Shown: positions 1 to 5,854, numbered from the stretch's first letter. The stretch is 8,598 bases of DNA from an uncultured Eudoraea sp. (GCA_905479615.1 CAJQNH010000079.1:1-8598); one strand, 5' to 3'. Translations and numbers: made by a program. Notes: generated by a model not told the origin, from the sequence alone.

Positions 1-265
1 CACTAACCACGGCATCACCTTCTTTCCAATCCTTGATCCCTTTACCAATTTCAGCAATATGACCTCCAAATTCATGTCCAAGAACTACAGGGTAATTTAC
101 AGGCCAGCTATGATCTGCTGTCCACTGGTGCAAATCACTCCCGCAAACTCCTACATTAACCACTTCAAGGAGAACTTCGTCATCACCGATAATTGGCCTC
201 TGTATTTCTCGAATTTCTACACTACCTTTTTTAGGAGCAAAATTTACAACGGCAATAGAGTTCAT
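1..265 (-). CDS. Zinc-dependent medium-chain alcohol/polyol dehydrogenase, N-terminal part (cut by window edge)
   Basis: Reading the minus strand from the ATG at 265 gives 88 codons open to the window edge, so only the N-terminal, GroES-like catalytic domain is present. It begins MNSIAVVNFAPKKG and carries the hallmark zinc-dependent MDR motifs: C41-G-S-D-L-H, whose Cys is the first catalytic zinc ligand, and G63-H-E-F-G-G, whose His64 and Glu65 complete the usual site. The family oxidises a secondary alcohol or polyol with NAD(P). Members with this N-terminus include threonine, sorbitol, galactitol-phosphate and butanediol dehydrogenases, so the substrate cannot be named. The gene starts 33 bp after the stop of the HUMPS-family gene on the same strand and is probably the third gene of that operon. 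The Rossmann NAD-binding half lies outside the window. Family is sure; substrate is unknown. Confidence 0.9.
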   Translation of the reverse strand, partial: MNSIAVVNFAPKKGSVEIREIQRPIIGDDEVLLEVVNVGVCGSDLHQWTADHSWPVNYPVVLGHEFGGHIAEIGKGIKDWKEGDAVVS

Positions 266-298
266 ATAATTAGAGTTTTATTATCACTTAAAAATAGA

Positions 299-994
299 TT
301 ATTTCATTTCTGGATATGCATGTATTCTGTCACATATTAGTTTTAATGATGCTTCAAGATCACCCTCAGCAGTCCTAAATGAATCCGCATCTATGGTTAA
401 AGGAGCTCCCAGTACAACAAGGGGAGCCCCGTATTCGGGACAACGAATGGCTTGCTCAAGAGAGAGGCCACCTACCGCCTGCACAGGCACATTCACAGCA
501 GCTACCACCTCTCGCAACTGATCAAGGGGACTTGGCATAGGAAAACCCTGAGCGGCTATCCCACGACGTTCATCATAACCAATGTGATGGATAACATAAT
601 CACAGCCAAGTTCTTCCAATCGTTTGGCACCGGCCACCATATCTGGACAGCCCAAATTATCGCCCATTATTTGTATTCCAAAATCTTTTCCAGCTTCAAC
701 CACAATCTTAATGGTTTCTTCATGTGCCCTGGCCATGACTACTACATGTGTAGCGCCGGCCTTAGCCATCATTTCTGCCTCCAGATAGCCCCCATCCATA
801 GTTTTCAGATCTGCCACAATAGGTACACCCGGAAAGTTTTCACGTAATTTTTTTACGCCGTGTAACCCTTCAGCCAATAGCAGGGGAGTCCCTGCCTCCA
901 GCCAATCAACCCCAGCTCTCATAGCCAATGCGGCTGTTTCCAAAGCTTCATCAATATTTGTAAGGTCCAAAGATATTTGTACTATGGGTTTCAT
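299..994 (-). CDS. HUMPS-family aldolase/decarboxylase (3-hexulose-6-phosphate synthase / 3-keto-L-gulonate-6-phosphate decarboxylase type)
   Basis: This 231-residue protein is a full-length single-domain TIM barrel of the orotidine-monophosphate-decarboxylase superfamily. It shows E33-A-G-T-P (beta-2 acid), the catalytic A-D62-L-K64-T-M-D67-G-G motif on beta-3, H136-H-I-G-Y-D-E near beta-6 and A173-V-G-G-L on beta-7. The Asp-x-Lys-x-x-Asp triad stabilises a 1,2-enediolate intermediate in hexulose-phosphate synthase (Ru5P plus formaldehyde) and KGPDC (decarboxylation). The DLKTMD form resembles hexulose-phosphate synthase more than the DAKxxD form of KGPDC. The beta-8 stretch reads V194-L-G-A-P-L-T and lacks the V-G-R-x-I arginine that binds phosphate in KGPDC. 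No 6-phospho-3-hexuloisomerase is visible. Only 6 bp separate its start from the upstream DUF1080 stop, so the two are co-transcribed. The family is certain. A role on a sugar-derived keto compound is inferred, and the exact reaction is open. Confidence 0.9.
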   Translation of the reverse strand: MKPIVQISLDLTNIDEALETAALAMRAGVDWLEAGTPLLLAEGLHGVKKLRENFPGVPIVADLKTMDGGYLEAEMMAKAGATHVVVMARAHEETIKIVVEAGKDFGIQIMGDNLGCPDMVAGAKRLEELGCDYVIHHIGYDERRGIAAQGFPMPSPLDQLREVVAAVNVPVQAVGGLSLEQAIRCPEYGAPLVVLGAPLTIDADSFRTAEGDLEASLKLICDRIHAYPEMK

Positions 995-1000
995 ATCTGC

Positions 1001-1819
1001 TTATAATTCTTTTAATCTTATATTTTTGTATTCTACCATCATAGGCGGCCCTACGTGTACCTGTAAACCCAGAAAGCCAGAAGACTTACGGTTAACTGAA
1101 TCGAGATCCGTTACCTCACTCATTAATATTTCATTTATAAAATGTTGCAGACGATTGTCTTTAACTATTAAATGGCAGCTATTCCAATCTTCTGCTTTAA
1201 TCTTGGATTTTAAACTGTCTGAGTTCCCAAGAAATTCTACTACCTCTCTGTTCTTCCAGGCATTATTTTGCACATTTGCCCTCAGGGAACCCGGTTCATG
1301 TGGGCTATCTTGCGATTTAACAAACACTTTTTCTCCCCTGTAAGCCAGGGTAGTGCGTTTTCGTTCTTCATAATTCTGTCCGGTATAGGTGTTTTTGCCA
1401 TCAATATCGGCCTGATATCCCTTAAGAGCATAAGGAATTGTGTCCAGGCGTTCACTTCGATAATTAATACCACTGTTCCCGGCCTCAGCAATGCGAAATT
1501 CCAACTTTAGTTCAAAATCTGACGGCTGCCCGCCCTGCCAAATAATAAAAGTATTGCTTTCCAAAAGTGTTTCGGGCGTGACTTCTCCAATCAGTACACC
1601 ATTAGATGCACGCCAGTATGCGGTGTCTCCTTCCCAGCCTTCTAAGCTGGCTCCATCAAAAATTTGGACAAAATCTTCTTCCATTTGATGGATAATCCCC
1701 GATTCCTTCTCAGTAATCTGGTCTTTTTTATCCTTGCAGGAATGAAAGCTTAAAAGCAAAATAAGAGACCATATTAAGTGCATTGGGATTCGTTTTGATC
1801 TTTTGAGTTTTATTCTCAT
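1001..1819 (-). CDS. DUF1080 (3-keto-disaccharide hydrolase-type) lipoprotein
   Basis: The single domain has typical DUF1080 (PF06439) landmarks in order: F-D-G-x-S-L-E-G-W after the leader, F-E-L-K-L-E-F-R-I, G-N-S-G-I-N-Y-R-S, L-K-G-Y-Q-A-D-I-D, D-W-N-S-C-H-L-I-V, and the C-terminal G-F-L-G-L-Q-V-H-V-G followed by Y-K-N-I-R-L-K-E-L. The fold is a concanavalin-like beta-sandwich; characterised relatives cleave 3-keto-glycosides. I chose the ATG at 1819 (272 residues). It gives a basic n-region (R, K, K, R, K, R), a hydrophobic run and an LSFHS-C lipobox with Cys28, so the protein is probably a lipoprotein. The reading frame stays open to an ATG at 1873, but those 18 extra residues look non-coding. 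An ATG at 1783 is also possible but leaves no basic residue before the hydrophobic core. It is the first gene of the minus-strand operon with the HUMPS and dehydrogenase genes. Confidence 0.9.
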   Translation of the reverse strand: MRIKLKRSKRIPMHLIWSLILLLSFHSCKDKKDQITEKESGIIHQMEEDFVQIFDGASLEGWEGDTAYWRASNGVLIGEVTPETLLESNTFIIWQGGQPSDFELKLEFRIAEAGNSGINYRSERLDTIPYALKGYQADIDGKNTYTGQNYEERKRTTLAYRGEKVFVKSQDSPHEPGSLRANVQNNAWKNREVVEFLGNSDSLKSKIKAEDWNSCHLIVKDNRLQHFINEILMSEVTDLDSVNRKSSGFLGLQVHVGPPMMVEYKNIRLKEL

Positions 1820-2207
1820 ATGGCTGGTTACCGTAATGTATTTAATAATTGGATGCTTAAAATGAATAACCACAAGGATTAATAGTTGTATTTAAAAATA
1901 AGCATTTACAAAACAATATTGGCATCCTCGTTCAAATATCAGATAGTTTACAATTTATCCGCAAAGTTTAACTTCTATTTTATCTATTGCGGAGGTCAAA
2001 AAAAGCTTTCCAGCCCTTTTAATTGTAAATTAAAATGCAAGGTGTTATCTTTACAGAAGTTTAATAAGATGATTACCGACCTATAGTTACTATCGCTCTG
2101 GCTAATTTTTTGGAGTATTCACAGTTCCACACTTACTTTTCCAAGCGCTCATTTCTTAATCAAGCTTCTTTTTAAACTAAACTATATTATTCTAATAAAA
2201 CATTTTA
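1820..2207. other. Divergent intergenic region between the DUF1080 operon and the cold-shock gene
   Basis: About 390 bp without a convincing gene. It must hold the promoter of the leftward operon and that of the rightward cold-shock-domain gene. On the plus strand a TTG-N20-TATCTTTA candidate lies at 2023-2053. On the minus strand I found only imperfect TAnnTTTG-like sites, for example the complement of 1962-1969, with no TTG at the right distance. The 66-codon plus-strand frame at 1886-2086 has a composition expected of translated AT-rich non-coding DNA and is not called. No strong hairpin terminator is visible. Confidence 0.6.
2023..2053 (+). promoter_or_regulatory. Candidate Bacteroidota-type promoter for the cold-shock-domain gene
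   Basis: TTG at 2023-2025, a 20-bp spacer and TATCTTTA at 2046-2053 match the TTG-N19-TAnnTTTG consensus of Bacteroidota sigma-A promoters in all but the last base. Transcription would begin near 2060 and leave a leader of about 150 nt before the ATG at 2208. Pattern match only. Confidence 0.4.
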
Positions 2208-2663
2208 ATGGCAAGATCGCAACAAACATATAGCAAAGGCGAAAAAGAAAAAAAGCGTCTTAAAAAACGCGAGGACAAACAAAAGAAGAAAGAAGCACGT
2301 AAAGCAGCCGCCAAAGAAAAGGGTGGTGGTATTGAATTTGCATATGTAGATCATAATGGAAATTTAACAGATACTCCTCCGGATCCTTCTCTGAAAGTGG
2401 AAATTGAGGCAGAAGATATTATCCTTGGTATTCCAAAGAGGGAAGAAGGAGATATAGAAGAGGTAGATCCTGTAAGAAAGGGCAAAGTGTCATTTTTTGA
2501 TTCCTCTAAGGGTTTTGGCTTTATCATTGATGCTGAAAACAATGAAAAATATTTCTGTCATGTAAGTGGCCTGATCGATGAGATTGTAGAAAATGATAAG
2601 GTGTCATTTGAATTGGAAAAAGGGATGAAAGGGCTTAATGCCGTTCGGGTAAAGAAAGTATAA
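2208..2663 (+). CDS. Cold-shock-domain RNA-binding protein with basic N-terminal extension
   Basis: The 151-residue protein has two parts. Residues 1-40 are a highly charged Lys/Arg/Glu/Ala-rich tail, probably helical and able to contact RNA. A linker (about 41-86) is acidic and proline-containing. Residues 90-151 are a cold-shock domain (OB fold) beginning R-K-G-K-V-S-F-F-D, with RNP1 K101-G-F-G-F-I and a divergent RNP2 Y115-F-C-H-V; most cold-shock proteins have V-F-V-H there. The family binds single-stranded RNA or DNA, usually as a cytoplasmic RNA chaperone. It is about twice the length of classical CspA proteins (about 70 residues), but this extended layout is usual in Flavobacteria. The ATG at 2208 follows an A/T-rich leader without a Shine-Dalgarno sequence, as expected here. 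It appears monocistronic. Confidence 0.93.
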   Translation: MARSQQTYSKGEKEKKRLKKREDKQKKKEARKAAAKEKGGGIEFAYVDHNGNLTDTPPDPSLKVEIEAEDIILGIPKREEGDIEEVDPVRKGKVSFFDSSKGFGFIIDAENNEKYFCHVSGLIDEIVENDKVSFELEKGMKGLNAVRVKKV

Positions 2664-2715
2664 CTTCAAACTTTCTCCACAAAACATCCATTTCCCCATT
2701 TATTTTTAAATTTTC

Positions 2716-2744
2716 TTGATTTGATTGTGATTTTTTAGTGTTTG
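2716..2744 (+). promoter_or_regulatory. Weak promoter candidate ahead of the 32-codon ORF
   Basis: TTG at 2716-2718, a 17-bp spacer, then TAGTGTTTG at 2736-2744, which is the TAnnTTTG element with one extra base. A start near 2751 would leave a leader of about 30 nt before the ATG at 2781. Both spacer and element deviate from consensus. Confidence 0.25.
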
Positions 2745-2780
2745 GCTATACTAATAGTTAAATAGTAAATACAACACCAA

Positions 2781-2879
2781 ATGAAATCAAACAATAAGTA
2801 TTCAGATTTTATAGAATTGATCTGTAAGTTCTATCAATGCGAGATTCGTATGTTTAAAAGAATCTTAGGAATAAAATAA
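2781..2879 (+). CDS. Possible small ORF, 32 residues, unknown
   Basis: ATG at 2781 to TAA at 2877-2879 encodes a 32-residue peptide starting MKSNNKYSDFIELI and ending FKRILGIK. It is cationic at the C-terminus, has two Cys (residues 15 and 20, spaced C-x4-C) and could form one amphipathic helix. An A-rich sequence and a weak promoter-like site precede it. I recognise no family. A frame this short arises by chance easily in AT-rich DNA, so this is only a candidate. Confidence 0.25.
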   Translation: MKSNNKYSDFIELICKFYQCEIRMFKRILGIK

Positions 2880-2909
2880 GCTCTACATATTTTACCATTT
2901 TTGGATAAA

Positions 2910-2929
2910 CTTGGGGTTCTTCCCTCAAG
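2910..2929. repeat. Short inverted repeat (7-bp stem, 6-nt loop)
   Basis: CTTGGGG at 2910-2916 pairs with CCCTCAAG at 2922-2929 through seven pairs including one G-U, around a six-base loop. On the plus strand no T-tract follows. On the minus strand TTTATCC follows, which is too weak for a confident terminator, and no minus-strand gene ends here. Confidence 0.35.
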
Positions 2930-3001
2930 ATATATTCAGCAGCATATTTAAAATAACTTCTACCTCATTTTTGTAGTAGCTTAAATAAAGACTCGAAGTC
3001 A

Positions 3002-3041
3002 TTACAAAACAATTTCTTTAATTTATGTCATGATTTTGTAA
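3002..3041. repeat. Inverted repeat TTACAAAA-N24-TTTTGTAA
   Basis: The arms at 3002-3009 and 3034-3041 are perfect 8-bp complements with centres 32 bp apart, about three helical turns. The right arm overlaps a TGATTTTG stretch (3031-3038) that resembles a -7 element for the downstream lipoprotein transcript. It could be an operator or a chance AT-rich match. Confidence 0.35.
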
Positions 3042-3095
3042 CAAAAATTAAATGAGTACGTCTTTTAAGTATACGTCAATCAAAAAACGATCATC

Positions 3096-3215
3096 ATGAG
3101 AACACTAGACATGAACTACATTAAAAGAACTTTAAATTATCATATGGGTTATGGATGGAGTATGAGCAGAAGTCATTCTTCAAAAGGAACAAAAAGAAAT
3201 AACATTACTTCTTAG
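3096..3215 (+). CDS. Possible 39-residue leader ORF upstream of the head-GIN lipoprotein
   Basis: ATG at 3096 to TAG at 3213-3215 gives 39 residues rich in Arg, Lys, Ser, Tyr and Asn, including M-G-Y-G-W-S-M near residue 17. It ends 12 bp before the ATG of the lipoprotein gene, so it would lie on the same mRNA and could act as a leader peptide or a small co-expressed protein. It has no signal peptide or membrane segment and belongs to no family I know. An internal ATG at codon 6 is an alternative start. Confidence 0.3.
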   Translation: MRTLDMNYIKRTLNYHMGYGWSMSRSHSSKGTKRNNITS

Positions 3216-3227
3216 TTCTAAAATATC

Positions 3228-3872
3228 ATGAGAAGATTATTTCTAATAGCAATCACGGCAATAACATTGGCCTCCTGTTCCAAAGATGATTATACAGGAT
3301 CAGGAAATACTGTTTCAGAATTCAGAGACGTAAATCTATTTACTAAAATTAGTAGTGAAGGGAATTTTGTAGTTAATATAACTCAGGGTCCGACACAATC
3401 TCTGGAAATTATCGCGGATGATAATATCATTGACAGAGTTAAAACTGCAGTTTCCGATGGCCTATTAAAGATATACCTGGAAGACGGAAACTACAAAAAC
3501 ACTTATTTGGAAGCCAATATTACGGTGGCAGATTTAAACGGCATAAAAAACAAAGGTACAGGAGATATTACTGTATTCGAATTACAAAATGCCGGGATTA
3601 TGGAAATTGAAAATATAGGGACTGGAAATATTGCAATTGCCGGTTACACAGATAACTTAATTATTATCAATGAAGGGTCCGGAACTATTAATTGTGCAGA
3701 ATTTATGGCGGCCAATACAGATTTACGCATTGAAGGCTCAGGAGATAGTGAAGTCTATTGCACAGAAAGTTTAAAAGTGAACATTGAAGGCAGCGGTAAT
3801 GTTTATTACAAAGGTAGTCCCAGTATGATTATAGATATATCCGGCTCAGGAAAGGTTATTCCTATGAATTGA
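3228..3872 (+). CDS. Head-GIN domain (DUF2807) surface lipoprotein
   Basis: The 214-residue protein begins with a short lipoprotein signal peptide (M-R-R, a hydrophobic run, L-A-S-C17). It continues C-S-K-D-D, which fits the charged export signal that Bacteroidota use to place lipoproteins on the cell surface. The rest is a DUF2807/head-GIN domain. A first beta part has the usual F-x-x-I-S-S-E-G-N-F-V-V-N-I and L-E-I-I-A-D-D-N-I segments (about 38-68). A beta-helix-like stretch follows with six G-[S/T]-G turns at residues 110, 131, 150, 170, 188 and 206, about 18-21 residues apart. The molecular function of the family is not established; an adhesin or cell-envelope role has been suggested from similarity. 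The length is normal and the protein is intact. Its last 11 bases overlap the end of the opposing pseudouridine synthase gene. Confidence 0.92.
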   Translation: MRRLFLIAITAITLASCSKDDYTGSGNTVSEFRDVNLFTKISSEGNFVVNITQGPTQSLEIIADDNIIDRVKTAVSDGLLKIYLEDGNYKNTYLEANITVADLNGIKNKGTGDITVFELQNAGIMEIENIGTGNIAIAGYTDNLIIINEGSGTINCAEFMAANTDLRIEGSGDSEVYCTESLKVNIEGSGNVYYKGSPSMIIDISGSGKVIPMN

Positions 3873-4467
3873 ATTGTTCGCAATTGGCGGTGAGATTTGT
3901 CAAAAGTGTTACCTCCCCCAGTGATAAATTTTCTAAAGATATATCGCCGATACGTATCCTAATAAGTCGGAGAGTAGGGAATCCAACTGCTGCGGTCATT
4001 TTACGAACCTGCCTAAATTTACCCTCCGTAAGGGTAATACTTATCCAACTGGTAGGTCTGTGGCGTCCTATTCTAAGTCTTTTATCGGCCTCAGGAAAAA
4101 TTGGCAGGGCATTTAGTTTGCATGCCTTACAAGCTTTGGTAAGGTATCGTTTCCCCTCAAAACCAATTGCAACACCCTTTTCTAAAAGTGCTATTGCCTC
4201 TTTTGTTATTTCCCCATCCAATTGAGCATAATATTCTTTTTCTACACCGGAGCGATTTATATCATCACTTAGCTTACCATCTGTAGTGAGAAGAAGCAGA
4301 CCTTCAGATTTTTCATCTAACCGACCTATAGGCATCACTCCTTTAGGAAAATCATAAAGCTCATTTAAAAATTTCTTTTTATGTAACTCCCGGGGGCTTC
4401 TAGAAATAAGCTGACTTATTATACCGCAAGGTTTATAAAGCTTAAAGTGAAGTGGTCTTGTATCCAT
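3862..4467 (-). CDS. rluE: RluE-type 23S rRNA pseudouridine synthase (RsuA/RluB/E/F family)
   Basis: The 201-residue enzyme isomerises a specific uridine to pseudouridine in 23S rRNA; E. coli RluE acts at U2457. It starts directly with the catalytic domain (F-K-L-Y-K-P-C-G) and has no S4 domain, as in RluE and unlike RluB, RluF or RsuA. The catalytic motif is G48-R-L-D51-E-K-S-E-G-L-L-L-L-T, with Asp51 the expected nucleophile. Further on are K-E-Y-Y-A-Q-L-D-G, R-P-T-S-W-I-S-I-T-L-T-E-G, R-Q-V-R-K-M-T and G-F-P-T-L-R-L-I-R, which closely follow the E. coli RluE C-terminal half. The ATG at 4467 gives a natural start, and the gene is divergent from the AraC-type regulator across 206 bp. The assignment to RluE rather than a paralogue rests on the missing S4 domain and the C-terminal motif match. 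Confidence 0.93.
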   Translation of the reverse strand: MDTRPLHFKLYKPCGIISQLISRSPRELHKKKFLNELYDFPKGVMPIGRLDEKSEGLLLLTTDGKLSDDINRSGVEKEYYAQLDGEITKEAIALLEKGVAIGFEGKRYLTKACKACKLNALPIFPEADKRLRIGRHRPTSWISITLTEGKFRQVRKMTAAVGFPTLRLIRIRIGDISLENLSLGEVTLLTNLTANCEQFNS

Positions 4468-4523
4468 TTAAGTTGGCAAGGTAACAAAGTCTTTTTGGAC
4501 TTGTCTCTCGTCTTAATTTAATA

Positions 4524-4614
4524 TTGGTTAAAATAAGTGATTTGGTTATTTCGATCTCTGTTGGTTTATTTCCCCAGATTTGATTTCTTTAACTCGGGTT
4601 TAGTTGGGTTGGTT
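4524..4614. promoter_or_regulatory. Cluster of four TTGGTT boxes in the divergent rluE-like / regulator intergenic region
   Basis: TTGGTT occurs at 4524-4529, 4542-4547, 4561-4566 and 4609-4614; the first three starts are spaced 18 and 19 bp apart. The second copy reads TTTGGTTA, and its exact inverse TAACCAAA lies at 5876-5883, just ahead of the globin ATG. Another inverse copy (AACCAA, 6276-6281) lies ahead of the flavoprotein gene. The spacing near two helical turns and the positions suggest an operator for the adjacent AraC-type protein. No binding evidence exists and the hexamer is short. Confidence 0.3.
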
Positions 4615-4673
4615 TGCGTAAATAAATCGGTAAAATTTAATTATTTTTCTTAAATTGTATAAAAACAAAGCAG

Positions 4674-5780
4674 ATGCCCATATACATGGACCGACATGAT
4701 ATCCCGAAAGAAATTACTGCAGAGCATGTTGCTTTAATGCACCAGGAAGATCTGAAAGTAGAGCATCTATATGGGTGCAAGGGAATGACTTATTGGTGTG
4801 ATACTGAACGGCATACTGCTTTCTGTTTGATAGAAGCACCTAACCGGGAGGCCATCCAAAATATGCACAACCATGCTCATGGTGAATTTCCTCATGATAT
4901 CATAGAAGTAGATCCACATTTGGTGGAATCTTTTCTTGGTCGTATTGAAGATCCTCAAAAAGTGAAAAACGAAGACTTGAATATCATTGATGATCCTGCA
5001 TTTAGAGTCATCATGGTCCTAGAAACCTCCGATTATCTCCACAGGCTGGATACGCATCAGTTAAGCATGTTCACTCAGAAATTCCATCGCAGTGTTGCGA
5101 AATCTGTTAATAATTTTGAAGGGAGTATAGTCCGGGAAAATGACAAATCATACTTGATCTCTTTTAAATCCGTCACCAATGCTGTACTGTGTGCCCTAAA
5201 AATACAGGATGGTTTTAAATACAGCTATCCTAAACTGGAAAGGGATAATCAACGATTAAAAATAGGGCTATGCGCAGGTACTCCTGTGACATCAAAGGAA
5301 GGTATTTTTTCGGAGTCTATTCTTCTGGCAACGCAAATGTGTGAAATTATTCAGGGCCAAATTGTTATTTCTTCCTCAGTAAAGTCCTTGTATGAAAATG
5401 AAAATCGAAATGCTATCATTGATGATCAATTAATCAGAACCTTGACTCCTCAAGAGTTGTCATTCGTTACTCAATTGGTTGAGTTTTGTGAAGCTAACTG
5501 GAACAAATCGAATTTTAATATACTCACCCTAAGTAAAGAACTTGGGTATAGTAAATCCCAATTATATAGGAAAGTTAAGAAGCTTAGCGGTAAATCTCCT
5601 ATTACCTTCATTAGGGAATACAGGTTGCATAAAGCATTGGAACTAATCCATGACCAAAAGGGGAATATTTCTGAAATTGCCTTCGAAAGTGGATTTAACA
5701 GTCCTGCTTATTTTTCAAAATCCTTTTTAGAGAAGTTTGGGATCCTCCCTTCAAAATATGCACAAATGTATCAAAGTTAA
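4674..5780 (+). CDS. Three-domain regulator: DUF4242 nickel-binding-like, degenerate class III cyclase-like, AraC-type HTH
   Basis: 368 residues with three recognisable parts. Residues 1-94 form a DUF4242 / SCO4226-like ferredoxin-fold domain (M-P-I-Y-M-D-R-H, Y-G-C-K-G-M-T-Y-W, T-A-F-C-L-I-E-A-P-N, M-H-N-H-A-H-G, V-E-S-F-L-G-R-I-E-D-P) with His8, His23, Cys35, Cys51, His65, His67 and His69 as possible metal ligands. Residues about 110-240 resemble a class III nucleotide cyclase (S-F-K-S-V-T-N-A-V-L-C-A-L-K-I-Q; L-K-I-G-L-C-A-G-T-P; G-Q-I-V-I-S-S). The first metal Asp and the N-x-x-x-R catalytic pair are lost and only D157 aligns with a metal ligand, so it is probably a sensor without catalysis. 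Residues about 258-368 are an AraC DNA-binding domain with both helix-turn-helices (L-S-K-E-L-G-Y-S-K-S-Q-L-Y-R-K; I-A-F-E-S-G-F-N-S-P-A-Y-F-S-K). No signal peptide or membrane segment is present, so it is cytoplasmic. It probably controls the globin/flavoenzyme pair that follows. Confidence 0.9.
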   Translation: MPIYMDRHDIPKEITAEHVALMHQEDLKVEHLYGCKGMTYWCDTERHTAFCLIEAPNREAIQNMHNHAHGEFPHDIIEVDPHLVESFLGRIEDPQKVKNEDLNIIDDPAFRVIMVLETSDYLHRLDTHQLSMFTQKFHRSVAKSVNNFEGSIVRENDKSYLISFKSVTNAVLCALKIQDGFKYSYPKLERDNQRLKIGLCAGTPVTSKEGIFSESILLATQMCEIIQGQIVISSSVKSLYENENRNAIIDDQLIRTLTPQELSFVTQLVEFCEANWNKSNFNILTLSKELGYSKSQLYRKVKKLSGKSPITFIREYRLHKALELIHDQKGNISEIAFESGFNSPAYFSKSFLEKFGILPSKYAQMYQS

Positions 5781-5824
5781 AACCTTGATCCTTTAAAATT
5801 GCGATGATTTAAAAGTATAATTTT

Positions 5825-5854
5825 TTGGATTAAAAGTAGTAGGCTATAAATTTT
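5825..5854 (+). promoter_or_regulatory. Strong Bacteroidota-type promoter candidate for the globin-flavoenzyme operon
   Basis: TTG at 5825-5827, exactly 19 bp of spacer, then TAAATTTT at 5847-5854 matches TTG-N19-TAnnTTTG in all but the last base. A start near 5861 would leave a leader of about 32 nt before the ATG at 5893. The 112-bp gap after the regulator gene is consistent with separate transcription of the downstream pair. Confidence 0.55.

Larger units (their letters stand above)
2664..3227. other. 564-bp AT-rich intergenic region with two possible tiny ORFs and two inverted repeats
   Basis: No gene of ordinary size is present on either strand. Four weak items can be seen: a promoter-like site at 2716-2744 ahead of a 32-codon ORF (2781-2879), a 7-bp-stem hairpin at 2910-2929, a perfect 8-bp inverted repeat with arms at 3002-3009 and 3034-3041, and a 39-codon ORF (3096-3215) ending 12 bp before the lipoprotein gene. 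The end of the cold-shock gene is not followed by a clear hairpin terminator. A small RNA cannot be excluded. Confidence 0.6.

Noticed and set aside
59..340. 93-codon plus-strand frame
   Set aside because: It is antisense to the dehydrogenase start, whose minus-strand translation shows the conserved zinc-binding C-G-S-D and G-H-E motifs; the plus-strand product looks like random composition.
452..847. 131-codon plus-strand frame opposite the HUMPS gene
   Set aside because: It is a shadow frame of a well-supported minus-strand enzyme and has no domain-like pattern.
984..1688. Several plus-strand frames opposite the DUF1080 gene
   Set aside because: The minus strand encodes the full DUF1080 motif series; the opposing frames overlap one another and resemble nothing.
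1873..1873. Longer start for the DUF1080 gene at 1873
   Set aside because: It would put 18 residues ahead of an otherwise good lipoprotein signal peptide; the ATG at 1819 gives a normal n-region.
1886..2086. 66-codon plus-strand frame between the operon and the cold-shock gene
   Set aside because: Its composition (Lys, Phe, Tyr, Ile, Ser, Asn) is that of translated AT-rich non-coding DNA, and a promoter-like site lies inside it.
3869..4225. 118-codon plus-strand frame opposite the pseudouridine synthase
   Set aside because: The minus strand carries the GRLD catalytic motif and the RluE C-terminal motifs; the plus frame is a shadow.
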